A DNA stretch of 64,000 nucleotides, from NCBI GenBank assembly GCA_003640385.1, contig RCAB01000166.1, positions 57,549-121,548 of the forward strand, read 5' to 3'. Both the position numbers and the translations under genes were made by a program. Source of the DNA: Setaria digitata. Its lineage: Eukaryota > Nematoda > Chromadorea > Rhabditida > Setariidae. This document shows, one piece after another, positions 23,944 to 38,674 of this stretch (positions are counted from its first letter, which is position 1; each line of letters opens with the position of its first letter). The notes beneath the pieces were generated by a model. That model was not told the DNA's origin, made no database searches, and was given only the letters and a program-made list of their open reading frames with translations.

Positions 23944-26900
23944 ATGGTTACTTCATCTGCAGCGTTTTATATTACTGAACAGCTTTTAATTACAGTGGAA
24001 CGTCTCTTCCTTCATTTGGCCTTAATTGACGACAATCCGAAATTAGAAGCATTTGTAAGAAAATATTTGTTGGATATTATAGAATGCACTTCCACAGGCG
24101 AAGCCGATGTTCGGAATAAAGTAATTTTTGGTATTAATGAATGCGAAATTTTCCTTCACTATTATCTGCTATTATCGGCATGTTTTTACTGTGAATAATT
24201 TCCTGATACTGTTGAAATTCATTAAAATGTTATGCAAAGAATTTCATGTTGAAGGGATTGGAAATGTTGACACATTTAAATCGTCGCATCAAAAGCAATT
24301 TAGCCATCAGTTTGCCGTTACAGGATGTCATGCATTATGTACTGTCTTCATCACCTGGAAACATTTTAGGAACGGTACGTATTTCGATCTTCTTTTCTCA
24401 TTCATTTCCTTTAAAACTCGTGTAGTGAAGTATATTAGAGAACGGTTTTGTTTTAAAATTATTAATGAGGGATTAGTAAAAAATATGTCAGGATCGCCAC
24501 TTTAATTATCCCTTTCCTGTTATTGGTCTGAATTATTTCCGCATAATAAGAGCATCCTTTGCTTTGAACGAGAAACTTTTTACTATCCCAGATTCATCAG
24601 ATGCAAAATTACTTATATTTCTGTTGACTTTTTTCCTGATATTTCTATATACATATAAAAGATATGTTCTTTGTTTAATTTTAATTTTGCAGAATTTTGC
24701 AATTGTTTACCTTAGAATAGCATTGGATCGTATTGATGCGGAAGAACATATTATTTTACTTCCACAACTTCTAGATAGTTTAGTAAAATATGCTAACGAT
24801 AGAAAAATATTCGACCAGTGAGTTTCATTTTACTATCAACTTGTGACTGTCGTGTTTTGTTTTCAACGTGTAAATGTTGTTTGTAGCTTTACTTAATATT
24901 TTGGAGGGAATTCACGTTTGCATTTTCGTAGCTATCTAGACAAGTTCAGGATAATTTTGATTTCCTATAATTGCTGAATATCCCCTAGTATTATCACTTA
25001 CACTCTGAAATGAGCTGGAAGTTATGTGTTCATGTACGATGTTTCAGTAGTTCATGTACAGTGTTTAGACTTTTCTGAAGTAATTAAGTTCTTAAGCGCA
25101 TCTGTGATTTGCATCTGTAATGAATTGAACTCTTTAGACTTATTATTTTAACTACTCATGCTTGGATATCTATTGCTGATATTAACCAGCAGAAGTGGCC
25201 GTCATTGGAATCAATAAAGAATGGAGAAATCAGACAGCAGATACTGAGATTTTTTTCGGATGTATTATATTTTCCTATCTCAAGGTTGGCTATCAGCAGT
25301 TTATGTTTTTCAGACTTGAATGACCTCGGAACCTGAGCTACAGCATAATTATAGATATAGCAGTAAAAATTACATAAATCCTAGTCATTATGTTTTACAT
25401 TGATAAATTATCTTTTTTACCAAATTTATCTTTGTTCAGCAACGAAAAGAAAAGTATGACCATGTTGTTAGATAATTTTTCTGGTCATCCATGTATGTCA
25501 AAAAATGGATTTCTTCGAATTGCTAAGGATGTTATAAGTGATCTTAAAGTTGGCGTTACTGTGGTGAGTCTCTTTCTGTACTTAGAATTTGTAAAGTAAA
25601 GAATTTACAGAAATTTATTTCGACTTTGAGTGTTTTCCATAATTGTTGAGACAAACATTTGAAAGACAAAAATTTTGGACCTTCCCACTTTGCATTATGA
25701 GTTTTAACTTTAACTAAACAACGATGAATGATTCCCAGGAGCCTTTCATTTATTACATTCTGCATTATTTTATTCATACGTATTTTCAGTTAAAATTATC
25801 AGTAATCAAGATATTGTCATCGGAAATTTTTACTGAAGCAGAGATATTACCGCTATTAATTGGAGCTACTGCACTTGGTCCCAGTGAAGTTGAAATGGCT
25901 GGTGATATTATTATCAAAAAAATTGACATGGAGAACGTTTTAAAAAATGTGAATACAATCAACAGTTTGTTCAATTTGTATCTTGGCTCTTCTCCACAAG
26001 TAATTTTCATTGCATCAAATATTACGATTCCTTTTGTTTTTATCGATTTCGTAAAGTTAAAGTTACTTAGCAAGTAGAGTTGATGAGTCTTTTTCAGAAG
26101 TTGGATGAAAACGATAGAATCTTGCCTGCTAGCATTCCTATTAAACTAAAGCTAATTCCTTTATTAATTCGATCCCCTGTTGCTGTTGAAACATTTCCAT
26201 ACAACATTAAGGTAAAAGATGCCACCCTCTTGAAATATTTTGATAAGACTTTTTTCTTTTTGTTCTATTTTTGTTCTCTATTATCAAAATTTTGGGATGG
26301 CGCTGCACTTTGATTTGTTTCAGTTTTTTTTAGATAGCATTTGACGGTTTGTTTAACAAAGAAGATTCCGCTGAAAATAAGCCTCTCAAACTACAACAGG
26401 CTAGCATTGAGTTTTTATTACTTATTCTAAAAAATTTCCCAATTAGCGCTTTGGCAACATTTGGTCCAGTCATATTTTCTTCTATAAGGAAGCTGATTGA
26501 TCAAAATGAGGTTCGTTTAATTTTGAACTCTTTTAAGTAGTTTTAGTTTTTCCTACTATTTCTTGTACTGCAGTCGGATTCCAAAAGTCGGTAATTAATT
26601 TCTCAAATTTAGCTCTTAGCTGATAATTTAAATTTTGTGGAACTCTTAATCTCTATTTGTAATCATCAGTCCCAATAAAAACAGGTTATAGAAAGTTATA
26701 CTACTTTCATTCTACAAGTTATTTTGAGTGTCGCAGAAATGGACAAAGATTAATTTCTTTATAATTCTTTAACAATGAGACACCGCGTTTACTGATTGAA
26801 AACTAGCTATATTTTGCAGTTTCCGAGTGTTGTTGCTATTGCCTATCAATGCTTTGGTATTATTGGTTCTAAGGTTCCGCATTTGGTTGTGAATGATATG

Positions 26901-29900
26901 ACTGTGTTGCAAGAGACATTTGATGCCATTCCACGGGTTATTTTAACACATTATTTCTAAACTTCGGGATTTTTTTTTCTGACCGTAATTTTTAGAAAAT
27001 TAAATTTTTAGGCACCAGAGGAAGTATCCTGTGCAATAACAGACTGCTTAGTGAGCTGGTTACCTGCCTTTTGCACGGTGAATGATGCTGCTTTAAATGG
27101 TGTACTAGAAGCACTCATTTCGTCATATATTGTTCACGTAAGTTTATTTAGAAGAATCAAGTCTATAAAACAATTGTTTTCGAAAAGTTTTGTGTCTTAT
27201 TGAATGTTTTAATGTTGTTAGGACTCACCAAAATGTTGTCTTGTTGCTCTGAAGTTTGTTGGGGCTCTAGTGAAAACACCATCGTTGGAATTTCGTTGGA
27301 TGCTGTGTCGAACATGCGGAGATCCGTAAGTATATTTGTTCTTATACATCCTACTGCTGAACAAATAACTGACCCTTTTTTGTCGGCTTTGAATCAGACA
27401 GTAAATTTACGAACCTTTAATTTTTAGGATTAATTTTGTAAAGGGAACCACGTTATAACTTAGTTGTGTGTTACTTTCTTCTCGTGTAGTAACAGACTGC
27501 TGGATACCGTTGTAATTTACTTGTGGGGAAACAGACTGCTTAGAAACAGCATTTTTGGGGACTTTATAATCTTTTTAACTGAAACCAAATTTGTTCAGCA
27601 GAGATGAAATGAAACAAGAAGCTGTACGTTTATTGGATTTATCAGTCACAAATCCTGCAACGGTGCCTAAATTTGAAGTAAGATTTATGCAGCTTTTTTT
27701 TGTAGTTTGAATTAAGAGTTTATAAGTCATCCTTTCAAGGATCTGGTTGACTTTATTCATCGGAAATTGAATTTACAAGATATTGCTGCGGATTTGAACT
27801 TTTCGATTATTGAACCGAAGAAGAAGAAAGAGACTTTTCCTGACGACGTGTTCCACATTGTAAGTTAAAGCTTAATTCAAGGAAAGCATTTGTATTATGC
27901 TTAAGATTTAGTGCGACGAAATGATTTCAAATACTTTCATATTTTCTGATAAATTACGACCTGTATTAATGAAAATGTCAAGATTTAATTTTTCAAGACT
28001 TAATTTTTTTTGTAGTACTATCTAAGCTGAAAAATAAAGCTATTATATGCAGCATATGCAGCTAACTCAAGTTAATAGGTGGAATCTTTAAGAAGAAACA
28101 CCAAATTACCAAATTCATTCTGTAACTTTTTCATACCACTGTGTTTAGTTTGAAACTCTTTAAATTCTCAGCAAATTAAACAAATTTTAGTCAGCACTTT
28201 ATTTGTATGCCAATTTACAAATTACGTGTTCGCTACAACCGCTTTCGTTAGCAGAAGCAGATATTTTTTGGAGAGTATCGGATTATCCTGTAATCAGTAG
28301 TTATCTAATTTCGATGAACAAGCAGCATCCAAAAATTCTTCATCTCTTACTGCAAATAGTTTTGAAGGCAATTGAAGCAGAACCAGGTATTTTCTAACTT
28401 GTTAGATCTCTTTCCACATGCTTGCAATCAGTCATAAAAATGTTATTTATAAATGGGAAGTCCTATCACTTATCTTACTTAATATTTTTCATTTTGAAGA
28501 ATGACAAGAAATAAGATATTCATTTTTCTCGCTAAGTAGTAATGGCCTAATTTGACATAATCTTAAAATTACCAAAAGATAGTAACTAGACCAAATAAGT
28601 AAGTGCTAGCATTTTAGTGGAAATAAAATTTCAGCTAGTTTTCTAATCGAATTGGCTTGCTTACTCGTTCACAGCGGAAGTGGATATTTGGATTATAGTT
28701 TCCGTGCCGTGGTGTGTTTTCTTTTTTTTGCATTTCTGTTTTCACTCTCTTTAGCAGTCGCATGGAATGGTCATTTTGCCTTTGGTTTAGCATTTTTTAA
28801 TTTCGAATGTCTAGAGCTGTTCTTGATAACTGTTGAACTCAATAGAGAGAAGAACATTGTGAATGTTTTCTTAGTGCTCAGTGTCAGGTCAACTTAGCTT
28901 CTTATCTACTTATTTTTATTTTGCTAAATTTTGTAGCCATGAAATTACCCTGTCATCCTCATCGCTTTTTCATTTTTAAGGAGTTTTTTCTTTTAGCGCA
29001 GCCATTAGAACTTACAATTTATTTTCGTCGGTATTTCTTAAATTTAAAATTTAGAAGTATTCTAGACCGTGGCATCGTTAGAGCGTCATCTAAATTTGAA
29101 TTCCCGAGTAGCTCTTTGCCCAAGACTTTCCGAGCTTTATACTTTGATGCTTAATGATGCTGAGAGGAGGAGCTGTTTAAAACGATGCTTTGAACAGTTT
29201 GATAGTCGTGAGGTGAGTTTCTCATTACTGACAAAAGTGCATTACTGATTGTATTAGGTAAATTTTGGTGAAAAAATTTGGCTTTTTCTCTCTTGCCAAG
29301 CTTATATTTAATATATATTTAAGGTTTTGTGTTTGTCTGTTGTCCGTAAGAAAGAAAACAAATCATGATGTTTAATGCTAATGAATGGATAGTGACACAA
29401 GTTCTGATCTCCCTGTCGTCAAAAAACAGAGTAGACTTTGTTTCTTTGACATTTTGGCTCAGGGAAAACCGTATTCCATGAGAACAAAAGCGTTGGAAAA
29501 ATTGTTGTTGCAGGAACTGCCAGTGCGAGTCCCATGGCTTTGTGCATATTTAGCAACTCAGTCCATGGTAGATTTCGCTGCTAAAGATATTATCAAAATT
29601 AAAATTTATTTGGTGAATGTAATTAAAATATTGTCGGTACAGCAGTACTTTGAGGCAGCGTGTGGTTCTTTAGCAGAATTGTTGAGAAGGGCTGTTTTTA
29701 CTCTTAATGATGCAGAAAAGGTACTTGCTTTTATTTTTTTGGCTAGTTTTGATATTGCTTTAGAACTGTTTTTTGTTTAATTGATTTTGAGCTTTTTATT
29801 TCCTTTGAATTTATAAACTAAAGACTTCCTGGTACGTGGCAAATGCATCATACAATTAATTTTGCATTAGGACATTTTTGGTCATGAAATCATCATTGCT

Positions 29901-32900
29901 TTGTGATAGCTGTTATCTTTTTCATTTTTTTTTTTATTTTAATTTTTCAGACTGAATTAATGTCATCAGATTCGAATAATGAATTTTGTTCGTTCTGTGA
30001 ATTGTTGGGGAGCATAGTAGTATCTCGGAAGGATATTTTAACTTCAAAAGTGAAAGAATCAGCTGTGCGGTGCCTCGGTTTTCTTTCACTGCACAGCTTG
30101 CAGACGGTTTTATACGAAAAAATCTTGTCTCAATTGTTTGCATGTGGTAATGTACGTTTATGGATTTACCTCTTTCAATTATTTGTTTATATTATAAGAA
30201 ATGGGACATGATTTGCCAGTTATAAGTTCAATTTTCCAAGCTATTTTTCGAAGTATCTTTTAAAATGTCATATTTTATACACCTTCATTCATGTTAAATC
30301 TCTAAAGTACTGGCCGAAGTTTAAAATTAAAATTAGAAACAGCAAATTATTTTAACGTAGTTTTTGTATGCATACTACCAATACTTATTAATAATGAAGA
30401 TTCAAGGAACATCGTGCCTGCTTTCTCTTTTTTCAGATGCCGAACCAGCCAGAATTGCAGTTTGTGGTTGGCAATGCGATTTTCGACGCTATATGCGGTG
30501 AGAGCTCTCCATCACGTCGGAATATGTTTATCGAGACCGAGGAATCTTTCCTGGTAACTACTGACATATGGGAAAGTTGCTAGAAGGGATGAGGGCAGAA
30601 GATACTAAAATTCATGAAGGACAAAAAGTTCAAATATCTTTTGTTTCTGGATGGATTATATTTTAGAGGGAGAATTTTTAGGAAAAAAATTTATGTGAAT
30701 CTGACCGAGATGACATTGAAAAGAAAGCTACGAATTTATTGGAAATATTGATGAAAGATAAATTACGTAACGTAAATCGCCATTTGCGGCAAGCTGCACT
30801 TATTTGGTTATTTGCTTTGGTGAAGCGATGTGTTGCATTGAATTTTAATTGTATAATGAGCAATTTAAGCTCTATCCAGCAAGCATTTATCAATGGCTTG
30901 ACTGAAACAAATGGTTTGTTTGCTCGGTTGTTTTCTTTTTATCTTATCCATATTTCGTCTATTTTTTTTTTCTAGATTCGTTTAATAGATTGTTCTAAAA
31001 CGACTTCCTTAATAGCTCACTTGATGGAAATTCAATAACTGAACAACATGGCTGACATCAGTTTGACTAACTTAATTTTGATATAACTTTTATATAATGT
31101 AGTCCAGGAAGTTCTAAAGAATTTTATTATTACCATGAAAGGGTGCTTATGAAGTCAAATGGACTTATATTCAGGAATTATTTCCTTATTAAGTGGTTTT
31201 AACAATTACAGAATTCTTGCAAGAAGTGGCAAGTGAAGGTCTTGGTATCATTTTTGAACTAGGCTCTGAAGACCAGAAGAAAGTAATGGTTGGAGACCTG
31301 ATTAGTACACTATCACTTGGCCGAAAAGGAGCGGTCCCAGTTGCGCCAGATACTGTATTATTTGCGAAGGGGGAATTAGGCACTACTCCTACAGGGTTAG
31401 CCTGAACAATCTTTTTTTTATTGTATTTAATTCGAATCTTATACAGTGCCACTATCTCGGCAGTTCTATTGTCACCTGCTCCTTTTCTCTGCTTCCTAAT
31501 TTTGGACAATTTGCTGGTGCCTATTTTAGCTCGAAAATTGCTAAATCAATTTTGTTGCAGAGAAAATATAACAACTTATCAAGAACTCTGCAATTTGGCG
31601 ACGGATTTGAATCAGCCGGATCTCATATACAAATTTATGCAACTTGCAAACCACAATACTTTGTGGAATTCCAAAAAAATAAGTTCTCTCATCTTTGAGC
31701 CACTTTTATTTTTCTATGAAAAGCTAGAAATTTCTAAAAAATGGCAATTTTTTTTTAAGGTGCAGCTTTCGGTTTCACAATTATAATGGAGCAAGCAAAA
31801 ACTGCACTGGAACCGTATCTGGCGCAGTTGGTACCGAAACTTTACAGATATCGATATGATCCTGACTTAAAAGTCCAGAGCGCTATGCGGACAATCTGGC
31901 AAACAGTCACAGCTTCAAAGAAAAACGTGGTGTGTTCTAATTTCAAATAAAACAAACAATTTAGTTCCAGCTCCTTGTTGTATGAAAATTTTATCGAAAT
32001 GACCTTATTTTTTTTTTTGAAACATTAGGCACCCTTGCATGCTTCAGCATTTATAATGTAGGATTATAATTTGAATTCATAATTAGCTTATATAGTACAG
32101 GCTATAATATAGATTTTTAGTATCAATGTGCAGTACACAATATTGGTAACTGGTTATTTTTGCATGATCTAAGGTCAAAAATAAGCCCGCCAGTACTTCT
32201 TAATTTTAGACTGAGGAGTATGCGGATGCTATTTTCAACGAAGTTATATCGACACTTACTGATTCTCAGTGGCGGACCCGTGAATCAAGGCTCGTCTCAT
32301 CATTATTTTTTTCTTTTTTAATTTTTTAGAAATTATGATGTACTATTAATTTTCGGGCTTGCTTAAACTTTGTTGCTGATCTCCCTGGTATTTTGCCAGC
32401 CTGTCGTGGAAAAAGTTTTTGGAGCTTGTCGTTCATTTACTTTTTTTTTACAATGCGTCCACTTTTTTTGTTTTCATTTTTTTGCATTTCAAAACTTCGT
32501 GTACGCTTATAATTATGTTTTTGCAGTTGTCTAGCCCTAGCAGATTTGCTAAGTGCGCAGTGTAGTAGTAAAATGCTGGAACGTTTCGGTCAGCTCTTCG
32601 AAACATTGTACCGAGTGCAGGATGATGTGAAGGTCATTCCGTATTGTATAATGTAAAAAAAAAAAAACATTAGAAAAATTATTTATTGTCACTTCTCTTT
32701 ATTCAGTATGAATTAAGATCTGATTTCTAAATGAGCTTGGATACAGAATTTTTATTTTAAAATACTTGCTTAACTTTATCATGGTTTAGGAATCAGTGCG
32801 AGTAGCAGCCGAACGTGCTCTGTCATGTCTTATCAAGGTCACTGTACGGAAATGTTCTTCTGTTCATGGATACAAAGCTACTCAGTTGCTTGGGATTGTG

Positions 32901-35900
32901 CTTCCTGTCATTGTTGGGAAAGGAATCGAATCGAGCGTTAAAACTAATAAAATGTTAAGGTTTGTCTTTCAAGGCTTTCCTTTGTTTCGAACTTTTTTGG
33001 TTTTTCCTTGACTCAAAAATTTTAATTTCTCGATATAAATCCATAAATCATAAGTTTTCAGCTTAAAAATCATTATGGACGTTGTGAAGGAAGCTGGCGT
33101 GGCATTGAAAGAACATTTAAATATAATAGTACCATGCCTGCTAGACTCACTGAGTGAAGCCGAATCAACAGTTCTGAATTATCTTGCGGCTAGATCAAGT
33201 CTAGATGAATTGGAAGTGGTAGATTTTCCTCGTTTATTTATTTATTTATTTTTTTTTAATCTTGATAACCTTTCTAATTAAGTTGTAATATCTACAATCT
33301 ACATTCTTTCACAATTTTTGTTTTTGAAATTCCTACTTTTATTTATTAGAAATCTAATTAAAATGATTTACTGTCGGTTTCGTTGCAAATGATGTAAAAT
33401 GTAAAATTTTTAAGCTGGATTCAGCTCGTGCGTCAGCAGCACATGTCTCTCCAATGATGAATGCTCTTCGTTGCATTATTCCATATGTAGATGAGAATGT
33501 TTTCAATTCTTTGAGTGATAAATTTATCGAAAAATTACGTTCAAGTGCTGGTGTGACGACACGAACCGGAACCTGTCAATTTATTATCGATTTGTGTCTT
33601 CAACGTCAGCAGCTGCTGAAGTCCTGCCGAAATTCATGTGGTGCTTATTTAGCTTTTTAGGTGTTGTCTGCCAGGTCCTTCTTAGTATCATTTTTAAAAG
33701 ATGAAGGTTAACTTTCTGTTCTTCTCTTGTAATAATGCAGGTTTAAAGGATTTTTTAGTTTCAGAATGGCAAAGAAATAGACAGATGGGCTCATTTACTT
33801 ATTTCAGATAGAATGGTGCGGGTTCTCCTCAGTGGTTTAAACGATCGTAATCCAACAATAAAAAAACAGTTTGCATCTTCTTTGTCCTATTTATTGCCTT
33901 TCTGCTCGAGAAAAGAAGTGAATCGGATTCTAGATTACATCAAGCAAAAATTCCAAAGTCAGGAAGGTAGGCTGAGTTCAACTATTTATCTTGAGCTAGA
34001 TATATATGATTCTTTAATGTGCTTTAAATTGCTGTCTATTCTAATTCATCGTCTCTTAGTAGGAATTTGTGTGATAAGAAGTTCTGAAGATTGTGTGCTT
34101 GTTTCCGTTTAATAGTTCAATAAACAAAATATTCCTTTGGAAAGTTTCTTGCCCCACATTTTGCCACAGAACTTGTCATCTTTCAGCGTAAATTTTTGTT
34201 GAATTTGGTTTTAAAAGCACCTAAAATTTATGTTTTAGACGATGAAAAAGTGTCTTTGTTACATCTTCTGCTCGCTTTGTCAAAAAATACTGAAGTCCTC
34301 TCTGAATCACTGTCGGACGTTGTTCCATTTATATTTTTGCATAAATGCCAAGAAGGTCAGTTATAATATCTGAATATATTAAAATCAATTAATTTTGGTG
34401 TTTCTTTTTGTTTAGGATGGGCTTTGAAATTGAGGTAAGTACTGTATTTCTTTGTTCCTCTAGTTTAGTGAAATATTTTTAGTTTGAAACTGATAACATT
34501 CTGCTTCCGTGAATGAAGTTTTTTTGCCATAAAATTATATTTTTATATTTAAATAAGTGGATAAGTCTCAGTGGAAGATTTTCGTGCATATTTCAGTTTA
34601 TGATGATAGTTTGTGATAGGTTTAGTCTTCTTATTATTTAAAACAAATAAAATTAAATATGAGTTGTGATTTTCTAAAAATTGTAGTTGCGAAGGATGAT
34701 GAAAGAGGGAAGAAGCGAGTCGAAATGTGGGATGAATTATGGCATGATTTGGTTCCAGGTATCATTTTTTACACTGCTTTTTATATCAGTTTTTTTCTTT
34801 TTTTTTTTGTTATCATGCTTTCTTTTGTTATAAATATATCATTTAAATAAACTTGTAGAATGAATTTAGAGTTTTCTTAGGATGACAAATGAAGTGCACG
34901 TTTAATTTGATATCAAAGAAATCAATATCTGATCGGAAACATATATGAATTTTCATGTCAAAAAGTACGGTACCAAAGCTCTATATTCCTTTTTTAGATA
35001 CATCCTCTGCCATGCGTCTGTATCGCAAGGAAATAGTTGACGTAGCTCTAGTTACGCTGAGTACAAGTTCTGTTTTTGCAGTCAAAGCACAAGCAGCAGA
35101 AGTGCTTAGAGCAGTTGCCGAATCTGGTGTTCTCAGTGATAATGCTGACTTTGCTGGTTTGTTTGTTTCTTTTGCTTTGGAAAAGAACAAACAGCAGCTG
35201 AGTTCAGTGATTTGTTGGTCACTGAAATTTTTGTGCGTAAATTTATGAATAGATGTGAAGTGACACTGTGCTGCAAAATTCAGCGCTTCTTAAATTCAAT
35301 ATTGTGGAGGAATCTTACACATTATAAACTTGAGGCCGCAGTTCTGTTAAAGACTAATTTCTTCATTTTCTTCGTTGGTCTAGGTTGGGAATGAGTAAGG
35401 AAGTTGAGAAACAGATGATGAACTGACTGATAGTTAATAAGAGTAGGAAGTTAATGAAAATAAAAAAAAAAAGTGCAACCAAAAAAGCGTAATTTTCTTT
35501 CACTGCGAAAAATGCAAAAATTTGAAGTTTACTATTTCACTACTCTTCTCTACTACTGCAGATTTTCTCTTCAGATATGCTGTACGATAATTTAACAAAC
35601 GCATTACGTGGCCGATTATGGAAAGGCAAAGAAAAGTTAGTCGAAGCCGTTAGTGCATTATTACGTTCGGCAGGTAAAAATTTGGCTTTAAAGTGGAATG
35701 AAGCCACCATCGAAATGGTAAGTTTAATATTCAAGTTTTTATTAATGTTTGCTAGCATATGAAACTAATTTCTTTGAGTTAACAGTATTGTCTGTAGAGT
35801 AGTTCCTTCACTGCAGAACCAGTGTCTTTTTGTTTTCGTGCAGTTCAGAGGTTGAGAAGTTTTTAGCAATTTATGTTAATATTCAGCAACATACTATAAT

Positions 35901-37433
35901 ATGTTGAGATTTGTCATATGCGTATTTGGATGCGTTACAATTTTTATTGAATTTGTGCGTGCAATCAAACTTCTTGGACGTACGATTTCAGTTTAACTTT
36001 GTGCCAAAGGACATATTGCACTGTTGACAATTGTTATAGCTACTGACTTAAGTTTGCTATTTATATTGATTTTGATTTGGTAATGAAAAGCATAAGAAAA
36101 ATTTTTTTGCAGAAATTTTCACCTTTATGGGAACAGTGTTCAAAAAAAAATGAGAAACATAGTGGAGAGGCGATTCTGTGTGCTGCTCTCTTCTCCGAAA
36201 TGACTGGTTGTAGTAAAATTGCTCAGCAAGTAATGTGCTGTATTTGTGACATCGTGAACCAGAGCCATGCAGAGTGCGAATTTCACTTTCCTTTCCAGTT
36301 TATCATTAATGTTAAGCTTACAAACGGCAAAATAGAATAATCATTTTCTTCCATAATATTCACCTTTTTAAACTATAATTTATAAAGTATTCAGGTCTAG
36401 CAATGAAGCAAACAGTGTAAAAACTTACGATTATATGATCAAGATTGTGCCTGCAATTGCTCATTTGTTATTATCTTTTGGTGAAGGTTTGTTGTCATTT
36501 ATCGGCGCATCTTTTTCAATTCAAGAATTATTTTTCTCCCTACATTATCTTTATTGCCTGTTAAGTAAGCATTGTATACTGCTTGGCGCAGCATTCCAAA
36601 ATTGTTGCAAAGTTTTTTTTTTTTCCTTTTTCATCTAATTTATGTCAAGCTATGAATTTGGTATATTCATGAATAAAAATTTTTAATTCTATGAAACCAT
36701 GGAAGTGAAAGTCGCTGTGTATTTTCTTTTTTTTTTTTTTTTGTTCTTGTGACAAAGCGTAACTGACGTTTTCATGGTTTCAGTCGAATTGTCTTCTTAC
36801 CTTGAGCAAGCAGTTGCTCTATTAAGATCCGAAACATTTTGGAAAGTGAAACAAGCTCTTATTATCGAGTTGCCCTATTTTTTAGAGAGGTGAGTTATGA
36901 TGGTGTATTTTTGCTGATTCTTTAAAACACTGAGAGATGAGACATACTAACGAATGAAAATGTGTTTATTCTTAGTTTAAGGTAACTAAAGTGTGTTTTA
37001 TTATTTCTGTCTAGAAGTGATAAGCATACTCAATTTTATTAGGTATTTTGAATGTGATATGGCTTGATTACTGTTGTGTAAACAGTGTTAAAATTGAAAC
37101 GGAAAATTGCTCAAAATGCATCTTTGTTGTTTGGAAATCTAAATTTAGTTGTGATCAACTAAGATATACAGTGCTTTCAGATGCACATCACAAGCTGATT
37201 TCACCTCACTTTTTGTGGTTGTTGGTTCAATTCTCATTGAAAATGATATCTCACAACGGCGAACATTTGCCCAACAGTGTTGCGTTGTTCTGGAATATAT
37301 CGTTAAAGGAACACAGGAAAAAGGGTGCATTTTATTTCTGAAGAAGCACCAAGATATTGTTGAAAAATTAAAGAAAACAACCATTGTCAGGTTATCCGCA
37401 CTACTTGATAATTCTTTGAAGCTTGAAGAATAG
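23944..37433 (+). CDS. ECPAS: Proteasome adaptor and scaffold protein ECM29
   Basis: HEAT-repeat protein that binds 26S proteasomes and stabilises or remodels them. Exons: 23944-24120, 24255-24374, 24693-24817, 25138-25284, 25440-25563, 25790-25999, 26098-26211, 26334-26510, 26820-26936, 27012-27137, 27222-27325, 27599-27677, 27740-27859, 28191-28386, 28635-28711, 29066-29212, 29430-29720, 29951-30151, 30437-30553, 30682-30913, 31212-31395, 31561-31682, 31760-31929, 32210-32289, 32527-32632, 32790-32959, 33062-33218, 33415-33640, 33808-33966, 34239-34355, 34687-34758, 34998-35156, 35575-35717, 36113-36297, 36395-36486, 36784-36889, 37181-37433. Phases close to 5502 bases, 1833 aa (human 1845). 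Diagnostic blocks are [47 protein letters not shown] and [13 protein letters not shown]. The 32289 junction needs a GC donor. Exons 16-17 and 34-35 are the least certain; the start ATG is inferred. Confidence 0.95.
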
Positions 37434-38233
37434 ATTTTTTTTTCTTATTATGTAGCATCTACTATAGTGTAGAACGCGTGATAGTTTTTATGTGAAATGT
37501 GTGAAACACTAACGGGTACGAATATCTGATTTAATGTGACGTTTTCAACAAGTTAACTCGCTATTTCTCAATTACTTGAATTGATAAGTTGTATGTACTT
37601 AAGTGTATGTACATTTTTCAATTCTGATTGGTTCATATATTTTTGTTAATATATTATTGGTTATTATCATTTATTTTATGAACTGGAACTTCGTTTTTTT
37701 GAAATTTGAAGAAAAATTTCATGAGGTCGCTAGTTTCAATTGTGGCAGATATGTTGCTCTAATATGTTATATGTAATTTTTAACACATTATTTCTTGTCC
37801 GCATTGAAGCTGTAAATTTTGTTGCTCGGATTTTCACTATCATATTTGATATAAGATCTTTCAAGTGCAAAATACAAGTCTTTAATATTTTTGTACTCTG
37901 AAACTCTTCTGATATATGTCAAGATTTTGTCAAAATTCTCAGGTTAGTTTATACGGATTCTACATTTTGATTTTTTTTTTTAAAAAAAAAAATTTTCTAT
38001 AAGAGTGCCAAGGAACAAAATATATTTGTGCCTTTTTCTGTTTGAAGCTGATTAAAGAGAGAATATGTTAAATGTCGTCAAGAATTTGAAAATACTGAAT
38101 GGTTGGAATTGACGTCTCGCACTGTTTTTAAAACTATTAAAAATAAAATTTCTACAGTTTCTGTAGCATAACTTTTTAACGAAACAATATTTTTAATAGC
38201 TTATCGAATAATACCTTAACTTGCCTTTCATTA

Positions 38234-38674
38234 GGTGATTGTTTTAAGCAAGTTTTGAAATCAAAAAAATTAATGCTGATAATTACCTCTCTTGCTATCG
38301 TTATTTTTGCCTTAACAATAATCATGCCGAATTTCGTGATACATTTTTGTTGTTATCGCTCTTTGGTGAATGTTGTTTGTATATCCTCATCAGATGTATT
38401 CAACTGGTTAGACAAACAGAAATTGCTACCGTATATTATTTGATTATTAAGTTGGATTAATGAACTGGTAAAAGTGTATGCTCTCTATGAAGATGGTCCC
38501 GCTTTTGCTGAAACTTATGAATATCTGCAAACGAAAATGCTACTTTTCTTGTCCGATAATAAATTTATAAATTTGATAAATTTATTACGAGAAGTTTGTT
38601 ATTTGTTGTTTGGAAAAAAGTTGGGAATAATTAATTTATCCAATGAAGGTAAGAGACTGACGATAACTTACTGA
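38234..38674 (+). pseudogene. Possible broken gene: 146-codon frame with one internal TGA
   Basis: Function unknown. One frame stays open from the ATTAG acceptor-like site at 38230-38234 to TGA at 38672-38674, except for TGA at 38441-38443. The N-terminal part has a strongly hydrophobic segment (LMLIITSLAIVIFALTIIM). The part after the stop is richer in charged residues, with LYEDGPAFAETYEYLQTKM. A good donor (GAAG/GTAAGA) lies at about 38645-38650. The stop could mark a pseudogene, a sequence error or chance. A 21-base excision at 38432-38452 would remove the TGA in frame, but that is too short for a normal intron. Confidence 0.3.

Noticed and set aside
23944..37433. GCN1 or another large HEAT-repeat protein
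   Set aside because: Specific blocks such as the [15 protein letters not shown] and [15 protein letters not shown] segments and total length match ECM29.
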